A stretch of 18,064 nucleotides of DNA from Candidatus Treponema faecavium (GCA_019113455.1 DXHG01000007.1:1-18064), one strand, 5' to 3'. Shown: positions 7,099 to 13,606, counted from the stretch's first letter. The notes: generated by a model from the letters alone, not told the origin. Numbers and translations are program-made.

Positions 7099-7749
7099 CC
7101 GCGGCGCGGCGCTGCCCTGGCGGCGCGTATTGTTCTGCCTGCCGTCTGACAGGCAGCGGAAAATCAGGCGCTCCATGTCAGCGTACTCTCCGGCAAACGA
7201 TTCCACGCTTGCCTGCACCATTTCTTCGGCGCGTATATACATAAAGTCAAGCTGCCAGCCGTTTACGCGCGCGAGTTTTTCGATAAACAGGCGCTGTGTT
7301 CTGCCGTTTCCTTCGCGGAACGGATGAATCGCGTTTATTTCTGCAAGGTAGTAGGCGAGGCGCTCCGCCATCGGCTTTTTTTCACGAATCGTTTGCAAAA
7401 ACTGTTCTTCATGCAGCTCGGCAAAAAGCCGGTCGAGCTCCCGCGCGATATATTCAAAGCGGCAGAAGGCGCTCCCCTTGGAAATATTGACTATTCTGAA
7501 ATGCCCTGCCCAGTCATAAATATCCTGGAATAAAAACGCGTGAATACGCTTGAGATGCTCTGAATCAAACCCGCCTGCAATATCCTGCGCGGCGGCCTGC
7601 GCGGTGCGCAGTGCGGTGATTTCGCGTTCCGCCTGCTTAAGCTCTCCTGCATCCATAATGCCGAGCTTGTTTTTGAGCACGGGCGTTCCGGGATAACAGT
7701 ACACCGGATCGCTTTCGTACTCGTAGCCGTAATCCTCATATAAGGACAT
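7096..7749 (-). CDS. Fic/DOC-family protein (probable AMP-transferase toxin)
   Basis: Transfers a nucleotide monophosphate, usually AMP, from a nucleotide triphosphate to a target protein; known VbhT-like toxins modify DNA gyrase and topoisomerase IV. The 217 residues contain the complete Fic signature HPFREGNGRTQR at residues 142-153 (catalytic His142, metal-binding Glu146, phosphate-binding Arg150/Arg153). The upstream substrate-flap region IYDWAGHFRIVNISKG is at about 77-92. No inhibitory helix is seen inside the protein; the short gene just upstream supplies it, which makes this a class I Fic protein. The Fic ATG overlaps the antitoxin stop (TGATG). The C-terminus after about residue 200 (DGRQNNTRRQGSAAPR) is low complexity and probably disordered. 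The target is unknown. Because every key residue is intact, it is probably active. Confidence 0.93.
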   Translation of the reverse strand: MSLYEDYGYEYESDPVYCYPGTPVLKNKLGIMDAGELKQAEREITALRTAQAAAQDIAGGFDSEHLKRIHAFLFQDIYDWAGHFRIVNISKGSAFCRFEYIARELDRLFAELHEEQFLQTIREKKPMAERLAYYLAEINAIHPFREGNGRTQRLFIEKLARVNGWQLDFMYIRAEEMVQASVESFAGEYADMERLIFRCLSDGRQNNTRRQGSAAPR

Positions 7750-7913
7750 CAGGTTTTTCTGTACTGGGCGATAAGCTCGTTTACTGCAGTGTTGAACGAT
7801 TTCTTTCCGACAAGACAGTCGCTGATGCGCTGCATGTCAGCTGAAGTGAGCGGCATGTCTTCCATAGTCATGGTTGCGTTTGTGTTTGCGATGATGCGTT
7901 CTGTTTCAGTCAT
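7749..7913 (-). CDS. VbhA-like antitoxin of the Fic pair
   Basis: A 54-residue protein that should bind the Fic toxin and insert a glutamate into its ATP site. The family motif is [S/T]xxxE[G/N]; here residues 14-19 read TMTMED, giving Thr14 and the inhibitory Glu18 but Asp19 in place of Gly/Asn. MPLTSADMQRISDCLVGKKSF and NELIAQYRKT match the C-terminal half of VbhA-type antitoxins. I chose the ATG at 7913 because the conserved sequence starts there, AGAAG lies just before it and a TATAAT box sits 12 bases upstream. A longer frame upstream has no antitoxin-like sequence and would cross the promoter. Its stop overlaps the Fic start by one base, so antitoxin is made first and the toxin is coupled to it. 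Confidence 0.87.
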   Translation of the reverse strand: MTETERIIANTNATMTMEDMPLTSADMQRISDCLVGKKSFNTAVNELIAQYRKT

Positions 7914-7925
7914 ATATCTTCTATA

Positions 7926-7931
7926 ATTATA
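7926..7931 (-). promoter_or_regulatory. Predicted -10 box of the antitoxin-Fic operon
   Basis: A perfect TATAAT on the minus strand, 12 bases before the antitoxin ATG, with only a weak -35 (TTTTAC at 17-base spacing). The transcript would start about six bases before the ATG, giving a very short leader. Confidence 0.42.
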
Positions 7932-7977
7932 CACGTTTTTACAATCAAGTAAAAGCGGTTTCTGCCCTTTTTTGCCG

Positions 7978-8010
7978 GCGCGGTACGGCGCGGTACGCAC
8001 CGTACCGCGC
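7978..8010. repeat. 10-base perfect palindrome with a duplicated arm upstream of the Fic operon
   Basis: GCGCGGTACG occurs twice in tandem (7978-7987, 7988-7997), then CAC, then the exact complement CGTACCGCGC (8001-8010). The right arm can therefore pair with either left copy. It lies between the pckG terminator and the antitoxin promoter, about 47 bases upstream of the -10, and has no T tract in the direction of transcription, so it is not a standard terminator. Confidence 0.6.
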
Positions 8011-8022
8011 AAGCCTGCAGAT

Positions 8023-8059
8023 AAAAAAACACGGCCCGCAGCCTGTGCGGACCGTGTTT
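8023..8059 (-). terminator. Rho-independent terminator of pckG
   Basis: On the minus strand AAACACGG, then CCGCA/TGCGG inside the stem, then CCGTGTTT followed by more T (seven in a row). Outer arms are at 8027-8034 and 8052-8059. It lies 24 bases after the pckG stop and isolates pckG from the Fic operon. Confidence 0.88.
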
Positions 8060-8082
8060 GCTGAACAGCTTATACGCGCCGA

Positions 8083-9909
8083 TTACATGTTCTTGAGGTT
8101 GGCTTCAAGCTTATCGAGTTCCGCGGTAAGCTCGGCAGGCAGGTGCTTTCCGAACTTGGGATAGTGGTTTTCGCGGATGTCTTTAATTTCTTTGAGCCAG
8201 CCTTCTTTATCTACGGAGGTAATGGTTTTCATCGCTTCCGCGGATACGTCAAGACCGTCGGTGTTGATGGCGCCTTCTTTGGGCATCAGGCCGATTGCTG
8301 TTTCAACGTAGTTGTCCTTATTGTCGCAGCGGTCAAAGATCCACGCGAGTACGCGGCTGTTCTCGCCGTAACCGGGCCAGATAAAGTGTCCGTCGGCGTC
8401 CTTGCGGAACCAGTTGACGTAGAAAATCTTGGGCAGTTTGTCAGCTGTTGATTTCTTGCCGATATTGATCCAGTGCTGGAAGTAGTCGCCCATGTTGTAG
8501 CCGCAGAACGGCAGCATTGCAAACGGGTCGCGGCGAACCTGTCCCACCTGGTCGGAGATAACGGCAGCCGTAACTTCCGAACCGACGATAGAACCCAGGA
8601 ATACGCCGTGATTCCAGTCGCGGCTCTGGTGTACAAGCGGAATCGTGCTCGGGCGGCGTCCGCCGAACAGGAATGCTGAAATCGGCACGCCTTTGGGGTC
8701 TTCCCACTCGTTTGCGATGCAGGGGCACTGCGAAGCGGGCGCGGTAAAGCGTGCGTTGGGGTGAGCGATTTCCTCGCCTTTGGGGCTCTTGTCGCCTGCG
8801 GGAGCGGGCTTTTTGTTTCCGTGCCAGTCAACAAGCTCGCCTTTTGCCGGATATCCGATGCCTTCCCACCAGATGTCGCCGTCTTCGGTAAGACCGCAGT
8901 TTGTAAAGATGGTGTTCTCTTTGATAGATTCCATCGCGTTCTTGTTTGATTCATCGCTCGTGCCGGGCGCAACGCCGAAGAAGCCGTTTTCGGGGTTGAT
9001 GGCATAGAGTCGTCCGTCTTCGCCGAACTTCATCCACGCAATGTCGTCGCCGATTGTCTCAACCTTCCAGCCGGGAATTGTCGGGATAAGCATCGCGAGG
9101 TTCGTCTTTCCGCACGCTGACGGGAACGCGCCGGTGATGTATTTGACTTCACCCTGCGGGTTTGTGAGCTTGAGGATGAGCATGTGCTCGGCAAGCCAGC
9201 CTTCATCGCGGGCAAGCACCGACGCAATGCGCAGCGCAAAGCATTTCTTGCCTAAAAGCGCGTTTCCGCCGTAGCCTGAACCATACGACCAGATAGTGCG
9301 GTCTTCGGGGAAGTGCGAAATGTACTTGTGTTCCATATCGGCGCAGGGCCACTGTCCGTTGTCGCTTTCGCCTGCGGCAAGCGGCTTTCCGACTGAGTGC
9401 AGACACGGAACGAATTCACCGTCTGTGCCGAGCACATCGAGCACCTTTGTGCCGACGCGCGTCATAATGTCCATGTTGCACACAACGTATGCAGAGTCGG
9501 TGATTTCAATGCCGTTCTTGGCGATGTTTGAACCAACCGGTCCCATTGAGAACGGAATAACGTACATAGTGCGGCCTTTCATGCAGCCGGTGTACAGTTC
9601 GGTCATGGTCTTTTTCAGTTCAACGGGATCAATCCAGTGATTGGTGGGGCCCGCGTCTTCTTCTTTGACGCTGGCGATATAGGTTCTGCCTTCCACACGG
9701 GCAACGTCTGAAGGCTGTGAGCGGAACAGGACGCTGTTGGGCCGTTTCTTTAAAGGAGTGGCAAGACCGGATTTAATCATTTCCTGCATCAGGCGGTCAT
9801 ACTCTTCTTTTGAACCATCGCAGACATATACCGCGTCAGGCTGGCACATCTTTGCGACTTCTTCTACCCAAGCTTTGATCTTGGGGTGTTTGATGTCATT
9901 TACTGTCAT
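8083..9909 (-). CDS. pckG: Phosphoenolpyruvate carboxykinase, GTP-dependent
   Basis: Interconverts oxaloacetate plus GTP with phosphoenolpyruvate, GDP and CO2 in the cytoplasm. In fermenting treponemes it probably runs toward oxaloacetate and energy conservation, which is inference. The 608 residues fit the GTP class (about 600-620), not the ATP class (about 530). Landmarks are PFSMGPVGS, SYGSGYGGNALLGKKCFALRIAS, the phosphate loop FPSACGKTN with Cys266 and Lys268 (Cys corresponds to the reactive cysteine of animal GTP enzymes), metal-site ETIGDDIAW, NPENGFFGVAPGT, and FLFGGRRPSTIPLV. The start is fixed by AAGGAG a few bases upstream of the ATG. It is monocistronic: its own terminator lies downstream, and a hairpin and AT-rich promoter region lie upstream. 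Codon use and size look normal. Confidence 0.98.
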   Translation of the reverse strand: MTVNDIKHPKIKAWVEEVAKMCQPDAVYVCDGSKEEYDRLMQEMIKSGLATPLKKRPNSVLFRSQPSDVARVEGRTYIASVKEEDAGPTNHWIDPVELKKTMTELYTGCMKGRTMYVIPFSMGPVGSNIAKNGIEITDSAYVVCNMDIMTRVGTKVLDVLGTDGEFVPCLHSVGKPLAAGESDNGQWPCADMEHKYISHFPEDRTIWSYGSGYGGNALLGKKCFALRIASVLARDEGWLAEHMLILKLTNPQGEVKYITGAFPSACGKTNLAMLIPTIPGWKVETIGDDIAWMKFGEDGRLYAINPENGFFGVAPGTSDESNKNAMESIKENTIFTNCGLTEDGDIWWEGIGYPAKGELVDWHGNKKPAPAGDKSPKGEEIAHPNARFTAPASQCPCIANEWEDPKGVPISAFLFGGRRPSTIPLVHQSRDWNHGVFLGSIVGSEVTAAVISDQVGQVRRDPFAMLPFCGYNMGDYFQHWINIGKKSTADKLPKIFYVNWFRKDADGHFIWPGYGENSRVLAWIFDRCDNKDNYVETAIGLMPKEGAINTDGLDVSAEAMKTITSVDKEGWLKEIKDIRENHYPKFGKHLPAELTAELDKLEANLKNM

Positions 9910-9928
9910 AATAACTCCTTATCAATGA

Positions 9929-9950
9929 TTTTTCTGCAGAGGCAGAAAAA
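9929..9950. promoter_or_regulatory. Hairpin in the pckG 5' region
   Basis: TTTTTCTGC, AGAG, GCAGAAAAA: perfect 9-base arms located 20 bases before the pckG ATG, just ahead of the ribosome site. An AT-rich TATATATA stretch at 9959-9966 could hold the -10, which would place the hairpin at the very 5' end of the mRNA, where it could stabilise the message or act as an operator. The -35 is not convincing. Confidence 0.5.
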
Positions 9951-10016
9951 CAAACTCCTATATATACTTTGCAGGTATATAGAAAATAATAGCGGTTTTT
10001 GCGGTTTTGTTCAACA

Positions 10017-10130
10017 GGGCGGGGGCATTTACTGCGTGTGCACGCGGGGCTGTTTTTTGTGCAGGTCACTGCGGTTTGATTTTTTGCGTTGCACGCACGC
10101 TTTTTTCTTTCTTTTTCTCTATAATTTGTT
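10017..10130 (+). repeat. Dispersed intergenic repeat, copy 3 (long form with TATAATTTG end)
   Basis: Plus strand: GCGGGGGCATTTACTGCG, TGTGCACGCGGGGCTG, a T run, GTGCAGGTCACTGCGG, then a second unit TTTTTTGCGTTGCACGCACGC, a T/C tract and TATAATTTG (TATAAT at 10120-10125). The first part matches copies 1 and 2 block for block. The second part matches copy 5 including TATAATTTG. Together with the hairpin at 10133 and copy 4 it fills most of the 490-base gap 9910-10395, in which I see no credible gene. Confidence 0.65.
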
Positions 10131-10132
10131 TT

Positions 10133-10187
10133 TCTGGGGCGGGAGAGGCACCTCTTCTTCAGAGGCGGGTTCCTCTCCCGCCCCAGA
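10133..10187. repeat. Very strong 16-bp-arm hairpin
   Basis: TCTGGGGCGGGAGAGG (10133-10148) is an exact inverted repeat of CCTCTCCCGCCCCAGA (10172-10187). Inside the 23-base loop a second stem CCTCT/AGAGG (10151-10155, 10161-10165) closes on TCTTC. There is no T tract on either side in a position typical of a terminator. It begins seven bases after TATAATTTG of copy 3 and is flanked on the other side by copy 4. Confidence 0.85.
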
Positions 10188-10221
10188 CCCCACTCTCTCC
10201 TCCAGCACTGAATGTTTGCTG

Positions 10222-10304
10222 CTGCGGTTTGCACACGGGCTTGTTTTTCTTTGGAGTCGCTGTGGTGCGGTCTCTGCGCTTACACGCACGCTTTTATTCT
10301 TTAA
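10222..10304 (+). repeat. Dispersed intergenic repeat, copy 4
   Basis: CTGCGGTTTGCACACGGGCT, a T run, then TGCGGTCTCTGCGC, TTACACGCACGC and TTTTATTCTTT. It aligns with 10032-10112 over about 80 bases with roughly two thirds identity by eye, so copies 3 and 4 are a direct duplication flanking the strong hairpin. The TATAATTTG end of copy 3 is not kept. Confidence 0.6.
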
Positions 10305-10312
10305 GAGAAGAT

Positions 10313-10341
10313 GCCTCCGGCTCTAAGCGGGGGCCGGAGGC
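10313..10341 (-). terminator. Possible terminator after the small unknown gene
   Basis: GCCTCCGGC and GCCGGAGGC, perfect 9-base arms with an 11-base loop, about 55 bases past the stop of the 130-residue gene. In the minus direction it is followed by ATCTTCTCTT, only a moderate T tract. Confidence 0.5.
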
Positions 10342-10395
10342 GGGCGGTATGGAGAGGAGAGAGGAATGTGTCGGCGCGGTATGCCGCGCGGGCGG

Positions 10396-10788
10396 TTATG
10401 TCAGTATGCTGAATACGGCTCCTGTCTGCGGGCGCGCGCCGCTCAAAAGGAACGGATTTGCCTGCGCCGCCGCGAGCGCTGATTGCAGCTGCGTCTCGTA
10501 TGTTTCTATGAGCGCGTCAAGCTGCGCGTCGTCCGTGTTTGTAATCTGCTTAACGGCCGCAGGCTGCTGCTTCATGCTCACCAGCTGGTCAATGAGCGAG
10601 TTGAGTATGTGGATTTTATTTATCGGAACGCCCGCGGAAGGGTTTGAACTGTCAGCATATCCGGCGACGTGCTCAAACTGCGTGTAGATTACCATTGCAG
10701 GCTGTACGGGAACATACAGTTTGCCGCTTGCGCTGAGTCCTGCGGCGCTGTATGAGTATGCGCTGAGTGAATTCATATTTGTAATCAT
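10396..10788 (-). CDS. Small protein of unknown function
   Basis: I do not recognise this 130-residue protein. It has no signal peptide and no membrane segment. The first 20 residues are serine/alanine/tyrosine-rich (NSLSAYSYSAAGLSASGK). The middle YVPVQPAMVIYTQFEHVAGY and GVPINKIHILNSLIDQLVSM looks like a compact fold, and about residues 75-112 form a probable helix (QITNTDDAQLDALIETYETQLQ) with coiled-coil-like spacing. AGAGG seven bases before the ATG supports the start; Met5 is an alternative. It stands alone between two repeat-filled gaps. Because the frame ends in a plausible hairpin, has a ribosome site and has protein-like composition, I take it as real. A spirochaete-specific cytoplasmic or flagellum-associated protein is conceivable, but nothing in the sequence shows this. 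Confidence 0.8.
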   Translation of the reverse strand: MITNMNSLSAYSYSAAGLSASGKLYVPVQPAMVIYTQFEHVAGYADSSNPSAGVPINKIHILNSLIDQLVSMKQQPAAVKQITNTDDAQLDALIETYETQLQSALAAAQANPFLLSGARPQTGAVFSILT

Positions 10789-10898
10789 GGCAAACCTCTC
10801 TATATTAGAGTATCGGTCAGTATTGCAGTAATATAAGGCTAATATAAGGGAATTTTACTCAATTCTATAAACGCGCGGAATTTTTGTTTGCGTGTCTT

Positions 10899-10964
10899 CC
10901 CGCGGGGTTTTTCTCTGCGTGTGCATGCGGCGTTTTTTTCTTACTTATTCTTTATAATTTGCTT
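10899..10964 (+). repeat. Dispersed intergenic repeat, copy 5
   Basis: CCCGCGGGGTTTTTCTCTGCG, TGTGCATGCGGCG, seven T, then a T/C tract ending in TATAATTTG (TATAAT at 10953-10958). Against copy 3 the 15 bases before TATAAT match at 12 positions and TATAATTTG is identical. It lies between the promoter region of the small unknown gene and the stop of the lipoprotein gene, both of which run on the other strand. Confidence 0.6.
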
Positions 10965-10995
10965 TCTTGCCCTGCAGAGGCTGACAGGAAAAAAA

Positions 10996-12309
10996 CTAAT
11001 ACTCAGTAGCCCACTGCGAAACAAGCGTTTCAAGCGATGGCGCGGCTGCGGCAGTGTCAGCCGCCTGCATAAGATACGGCGTTAAAACACGCGTCTTAAA
11101 GCTCTCCCACTGAAACGGCAGCTGCTGCGGCGGTATAAACGACTGCGTCGGCGGCAGGTTTGCCAGGAGCGTAGTGTAATAGGTAGGAAACACACGTTCG
11201 GTAACGGTTCTCAGTGCGGAAAATCCGCCTGCAATGCCGAAATGTTCCGTTTCAAGGTGCATCGACTGAATACGCTCCATCATCTGCCGCTGCGATTCTT
11301 CCTGCATAAACCACGTGATAAAGATTTCTGCGGCGGCGAGGTTGCGTGAATCGCGGTGTATGCCCATAAACACCATGTCGTCTTCTATGGGGATGCGGCT
11401 GTCTTCGCATATCCATCTGAAATCAATACCGCTTCGTTCCTGCTGCGGCATCGTGAACAAATCCCTGCTTGAGATGTAGGAGAACAGGCATCTGCCTGAC
11501 GTTACCTGTTTATTGTCCGGGGTGTATAGGTATTTGAATTTAAAGTCTTCTTCCATGGCGGTGGAGGTATTGCAGTCTGCAGTCCAGCTGCGCAGATATG
11601 CTGCGGCATCGTCGAGGCGCTGCTGCGACCATACAATATCCTGCCGTGATCCGTGAAAATCGGCTCCCATAATCTGTGCTGCCAGCACGAGGAATTCCGA
11701 TTTCCAGCGCGGCGCAAAGCCCATGCGCGTGTACGCACTGCTGTCATTCTGTCTGTTGTACTGCGCACCCGCCGCCCGTATCTGATTAAGGGAAAGCATG
11801 TAATTATGCGCTATGAGGGAGGAGTTTGTTTTGGCGAATATGACTGCCGGCAGATTGAAGCTCACCGGCAGCAGATAATAGTGATCGCCGCTTTTGCCCG
11901 CCTCGCGCAGGCAGGGATAAAAGCTTTCCGCGTCGATAAGCCGGTCGGTAAAGAGGTAATCTATCGGCATGAACACGGAGCGCACTTGGTCGTTATTAAG
12001 CCAGGAACCGGCTACGATGTCGGGCGCGCTTTCATGCCGTCCGGAACGCAGCGATTCAGCGGGGTTTTCCTTGTACATGACGACGGCGCGCGCTTTGTGC
12101 TGCTGTGCGTTGAACAGTTCCGCGTATGCGGCGAATTCGCTACTGTTTGTCCAGATGACGACCGGCTGTGTGTACAGTTCAGCGCACGAACAGCACAGCA
12201 GCGCGGCTGTTATGGACAGACAGGCCAGACGAAAAATATCAGAGATCCGTTTTTTCTTGTGAACGCGCAAGCTCTTCAGCGGTAATGTAAATGGCCTCAT
12301 AGACCTCAT
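10996..12309 (-). CDS. Orphan solute-binding-protein-like lipoprotein
   Basis: Exported lipoprotein of up to 437 residues. A basic region (HKKKR), a hydrophobic core and ALLCCSC form a loose spirochaete lipobox, with the lipidated cysteine most likely residue 42. The mature part resembles family 1 solute-binding proteins: PVVIWTNSSEFAAYAELFNAQ, PDIVAGSWLNN, YYLLPVSFNLPAVIFAKTNSSL, and EIFITWFMQEESQRQMME near the C-terminus. No permease or ATPase lies beside it; it is co-oriented with the aminotransferase, whose 3' end it overlaps, so it may serve a transporter encoded elsewhere or have another envelope role. The start is uncertain: ATG at 12309 or 12300 (GATGAGG just before the latter), or TTG at 12270, which gives a more typical signal-peptide length. 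The ligand cannot be predicted. Confidence 0.85.
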   Translation of the reverse strand: MRSMRPFTLPLKSLRVHKKKRISDIFRLACLSITAALLCCSCAELYTQPVVIWTNSSEFAAYAELFNAQQHKARAVVMYKENPAESLRSGRHESAPDIVAGSWLNNDQVRSVFMPIDYLFTDRLIDAESFYPCLREAGKSGDHYYLLPVSFNLPAVIFAKTNSSLIAHNYMLSLNQIRAAGAQYNRQNDSSAYTRMGFAPRWKSEFLVLAAQIMGADFHGSRQDIVWSQQRLDDAAAYLRSWTADCNTSTAMEEDFKFKYLYTPDNKQVTSGRCLFSYISSRDLFTMPQQERSGIDFRWICEDSRIPIEDDMVFMGIHRDSRNLAAAEIFITWFMQEESQRQMMERIQSMHLETEHFGIAGGFSALRTVTERVFPTYYTTLLANLPPTQSFIPPQQLPFQWESFKTRVLTPYLMQAADTAAAAPSLETLVSQWATEY

Positions 12310-13567
12310 CGATAAGGTTTTCGTCTATGCTTGAAAAAGCGATGCGGAGCGTGCTGCTGTCAATGGCGATAGTGCCGATGCCTTTTTCGTGCAGCAGTTT
12401 TACGCGCAGTTCTTCTGCGTCTATGCCGGTGCAGTGGAACGCCATAAAGTAGCCGGAATTGAACGGCAGCGGTTCAAGCACCGGATGATGCTTTTTCTTC
12501 GCGACAAAATTGCGGACTCTGCGGTAGCGGCGTTCAAGCATTTCGCGCATTTCGTTCTTTTCCTGTTCCAGCTCAGGCGCCTTGAACGCGTGCAGCAGAA
12601 TATTCTGCGCGGGCGTGGAGCAGCAGGAGACGGAGCTGCGGATGGCTCCCATAAACTTCTTTATCAGCGCTTCGTAATGCGCTTCAGAGCAGCCTTTACC
12701 GCCGAACGTAACAAAACCCGTGCGGAAGCCCCATACGTAGTCTTCTTTTGTGGGACCATCTATCTTAACGGCGAGAATATTCTTGTGCAGCCCTGCAAGA
12801 CGCGCAAACAGCGATTCCCGCTCGATATTGTCTTCGTAGTCGAGGCCGAAGTACGCGTCGTCGCACCATACCATGACGGTGCAGCCGGCTTCTGCGATGT
12901 TAAGTATTTCGTTGCAGATGGCCTGCGCCTCGTTTGTTGTCGGCGAGTATCCTGAAGGGTTGTGCGGGAAATTCAAAAGCAGCCGCACGGTCTTTTTTTC
13001 TGCCTCTTCGTGCAGGACGGTCTTAAACGCTTCTATATTAAAGGAGCCGTCGATGCCGCCGGGCGTGAACATATTGAACTGCCTGAACGCGGCCTGCCCG
13101 CGTGTTTCTACGATGAGCGGGTAATTGTCCCACGAGGGGTTGCCCGCGATGAGCGTGTCTCCGGGTTCAAGAAAGAGTTCGCACAGGTAGGCGATGCCGG
13201 CAGTGAGCCCTGGCACAACAACCGGCAGCGAGAACGGCACGCCTGCAAGCGAGGGGTTTTTTTGGACAATCTTTTCTTTCCATGCGGTGCGCAGCTCGAG
13301 GCTGCCCGCCGTAGGTGCGTAGGCGACAAGTTCCGCCGGAGACAGTCCTGGAGCTTCCCGCTGTATACAGGGAAGCACGATAGGCACGCCGCCGCTCACG
13401 GTCATGCCGACGGTGCCGTTTGCAACTTTTCCGTATTTTTTCGCTTCTCCGCCTTGGGCGATAATGCCTTTGGGAAAATAGATGCGTCTGCCGAATGGCG
13501 AAAGCAGTTTTGCCGCAGGTGAGTCTTCCAGCACGGCATTTAATTCTTGCGCTAATGTATGTAACAT
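12239..13567 (-). CDS. PLP-dependent aminotransferase, class I/II fold
   Basis: Fold-type I aminotransferase of 442 residues, cytoplasmic; substrate not predictable. The sequence shows VVVPGLTAGIAYLCELFLEPGDTLI (cofactor phosphate region), AGNPSWDNYPLI, LLLNFPHNPSGYSPT, VMVWCDDAYFGLDYED (the Asp and Tyr that hold PLP), KIDGPTKEDYVWGFRTG with the Schiff-base lysine at about residue 274 (K-x5-G-x-R-x-G), and LRIAFSSI near the C-terminus with the substrate-carboxylate arginine. I chose the ATG at 13567, where the family-like sequence begins (MLHTLAQELN). The open frame upstream is not protein-like and contains the promoter. No Shine-Dalgarno sequence precedes this ATG. Its 3' end overlaps the lipoprotein gene, so the two form an operon, and it is divergent from moxR. 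Confidence 0.92.
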   Translation of the reverse strand: MLHTLAQELNAVLEDSPAAKLLSPFGRRIYFPKGIIAQGGEAKKYGKVANGTVGMTVSGGVPIVLPCIQREAPGLSPAELVAYAPTAGSLELRTAWKEKIVQKNPSLAGVPFSLPVVVPGLTAGIAYLCELFLEPGDTLIAGNPSWDNYPLIVETRGQAAFRQFNMFTPGGIDGSFNIEAFKTVLHEEAEKKTVRLLLNFPHNPSGYSPTTNEAQAICNEILNIAEAGCTVMVWCDDAYFGLDYEDNIERESLFARLAGLHKNILAVKIDGPTKEDYVWGFRTGFVTFGGKGCSEAHYEALIKKFMGAIRSSVSCCSTPAQNILLHAFKAPELEQEKNEMREMLERRYRRVRNFVAKKKHHPVLEPLPFNSGYFMAFHCTGIDAEELRVKLLHEKGIGTIAIDSSTLRIAFSSIDENLIDEVYEAIYITAEELARSQEKTDL

Positions 13568-13577
13568 GGTACTGTAT

Positions 13578-13606
13578 ATTACAATGAAATAGATATGGTG
13601 TGTCAA
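13578..13606 (-). promoter_or_regulatory. Strong predicted promoter giving a near-leaderless aminotransferase mRNA
   Basis: On the minus strand TTGACA, exactly 17 bases, TGTAAT: perfect -35 and five of six in the -10. Only ten bases separate the -10 from the ATG, so transcription should begin three or four bases before the start codon, consistent with the absent ribosome site. Confidence 0.65.

Noticed and set aside
7914..8012. Longer antitoxin starting at 8012
   Set aside because: It would cover the perfect TATAAT and the palindrome; the extra 33 residues show no family similarity, and homologues start near MTETER.
10007..10687. A 226-codon plus-strand frame through the repeats and the small unknown gene
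   Set aside because: Its first half translates repeats and the strong hairpin into low-complexity Phe/Leu/Pro sequence, and its second half is antisense to the 130-residue gene.
10800..10870. Flagellar sigma-28 promoter upstream of the small unknown gene
   Set aside because: ACCGATAC resembles the -10 GCCGATAA at six of eight positions, but no TAAA box lies at the right spacing, so I do not call it.
10965..10995. Terminator after the orphan lipoprotein gene
   Set aside because: CCTG...CAGG can form only a four-base stem, and the T tract precedes it rather than follows it.
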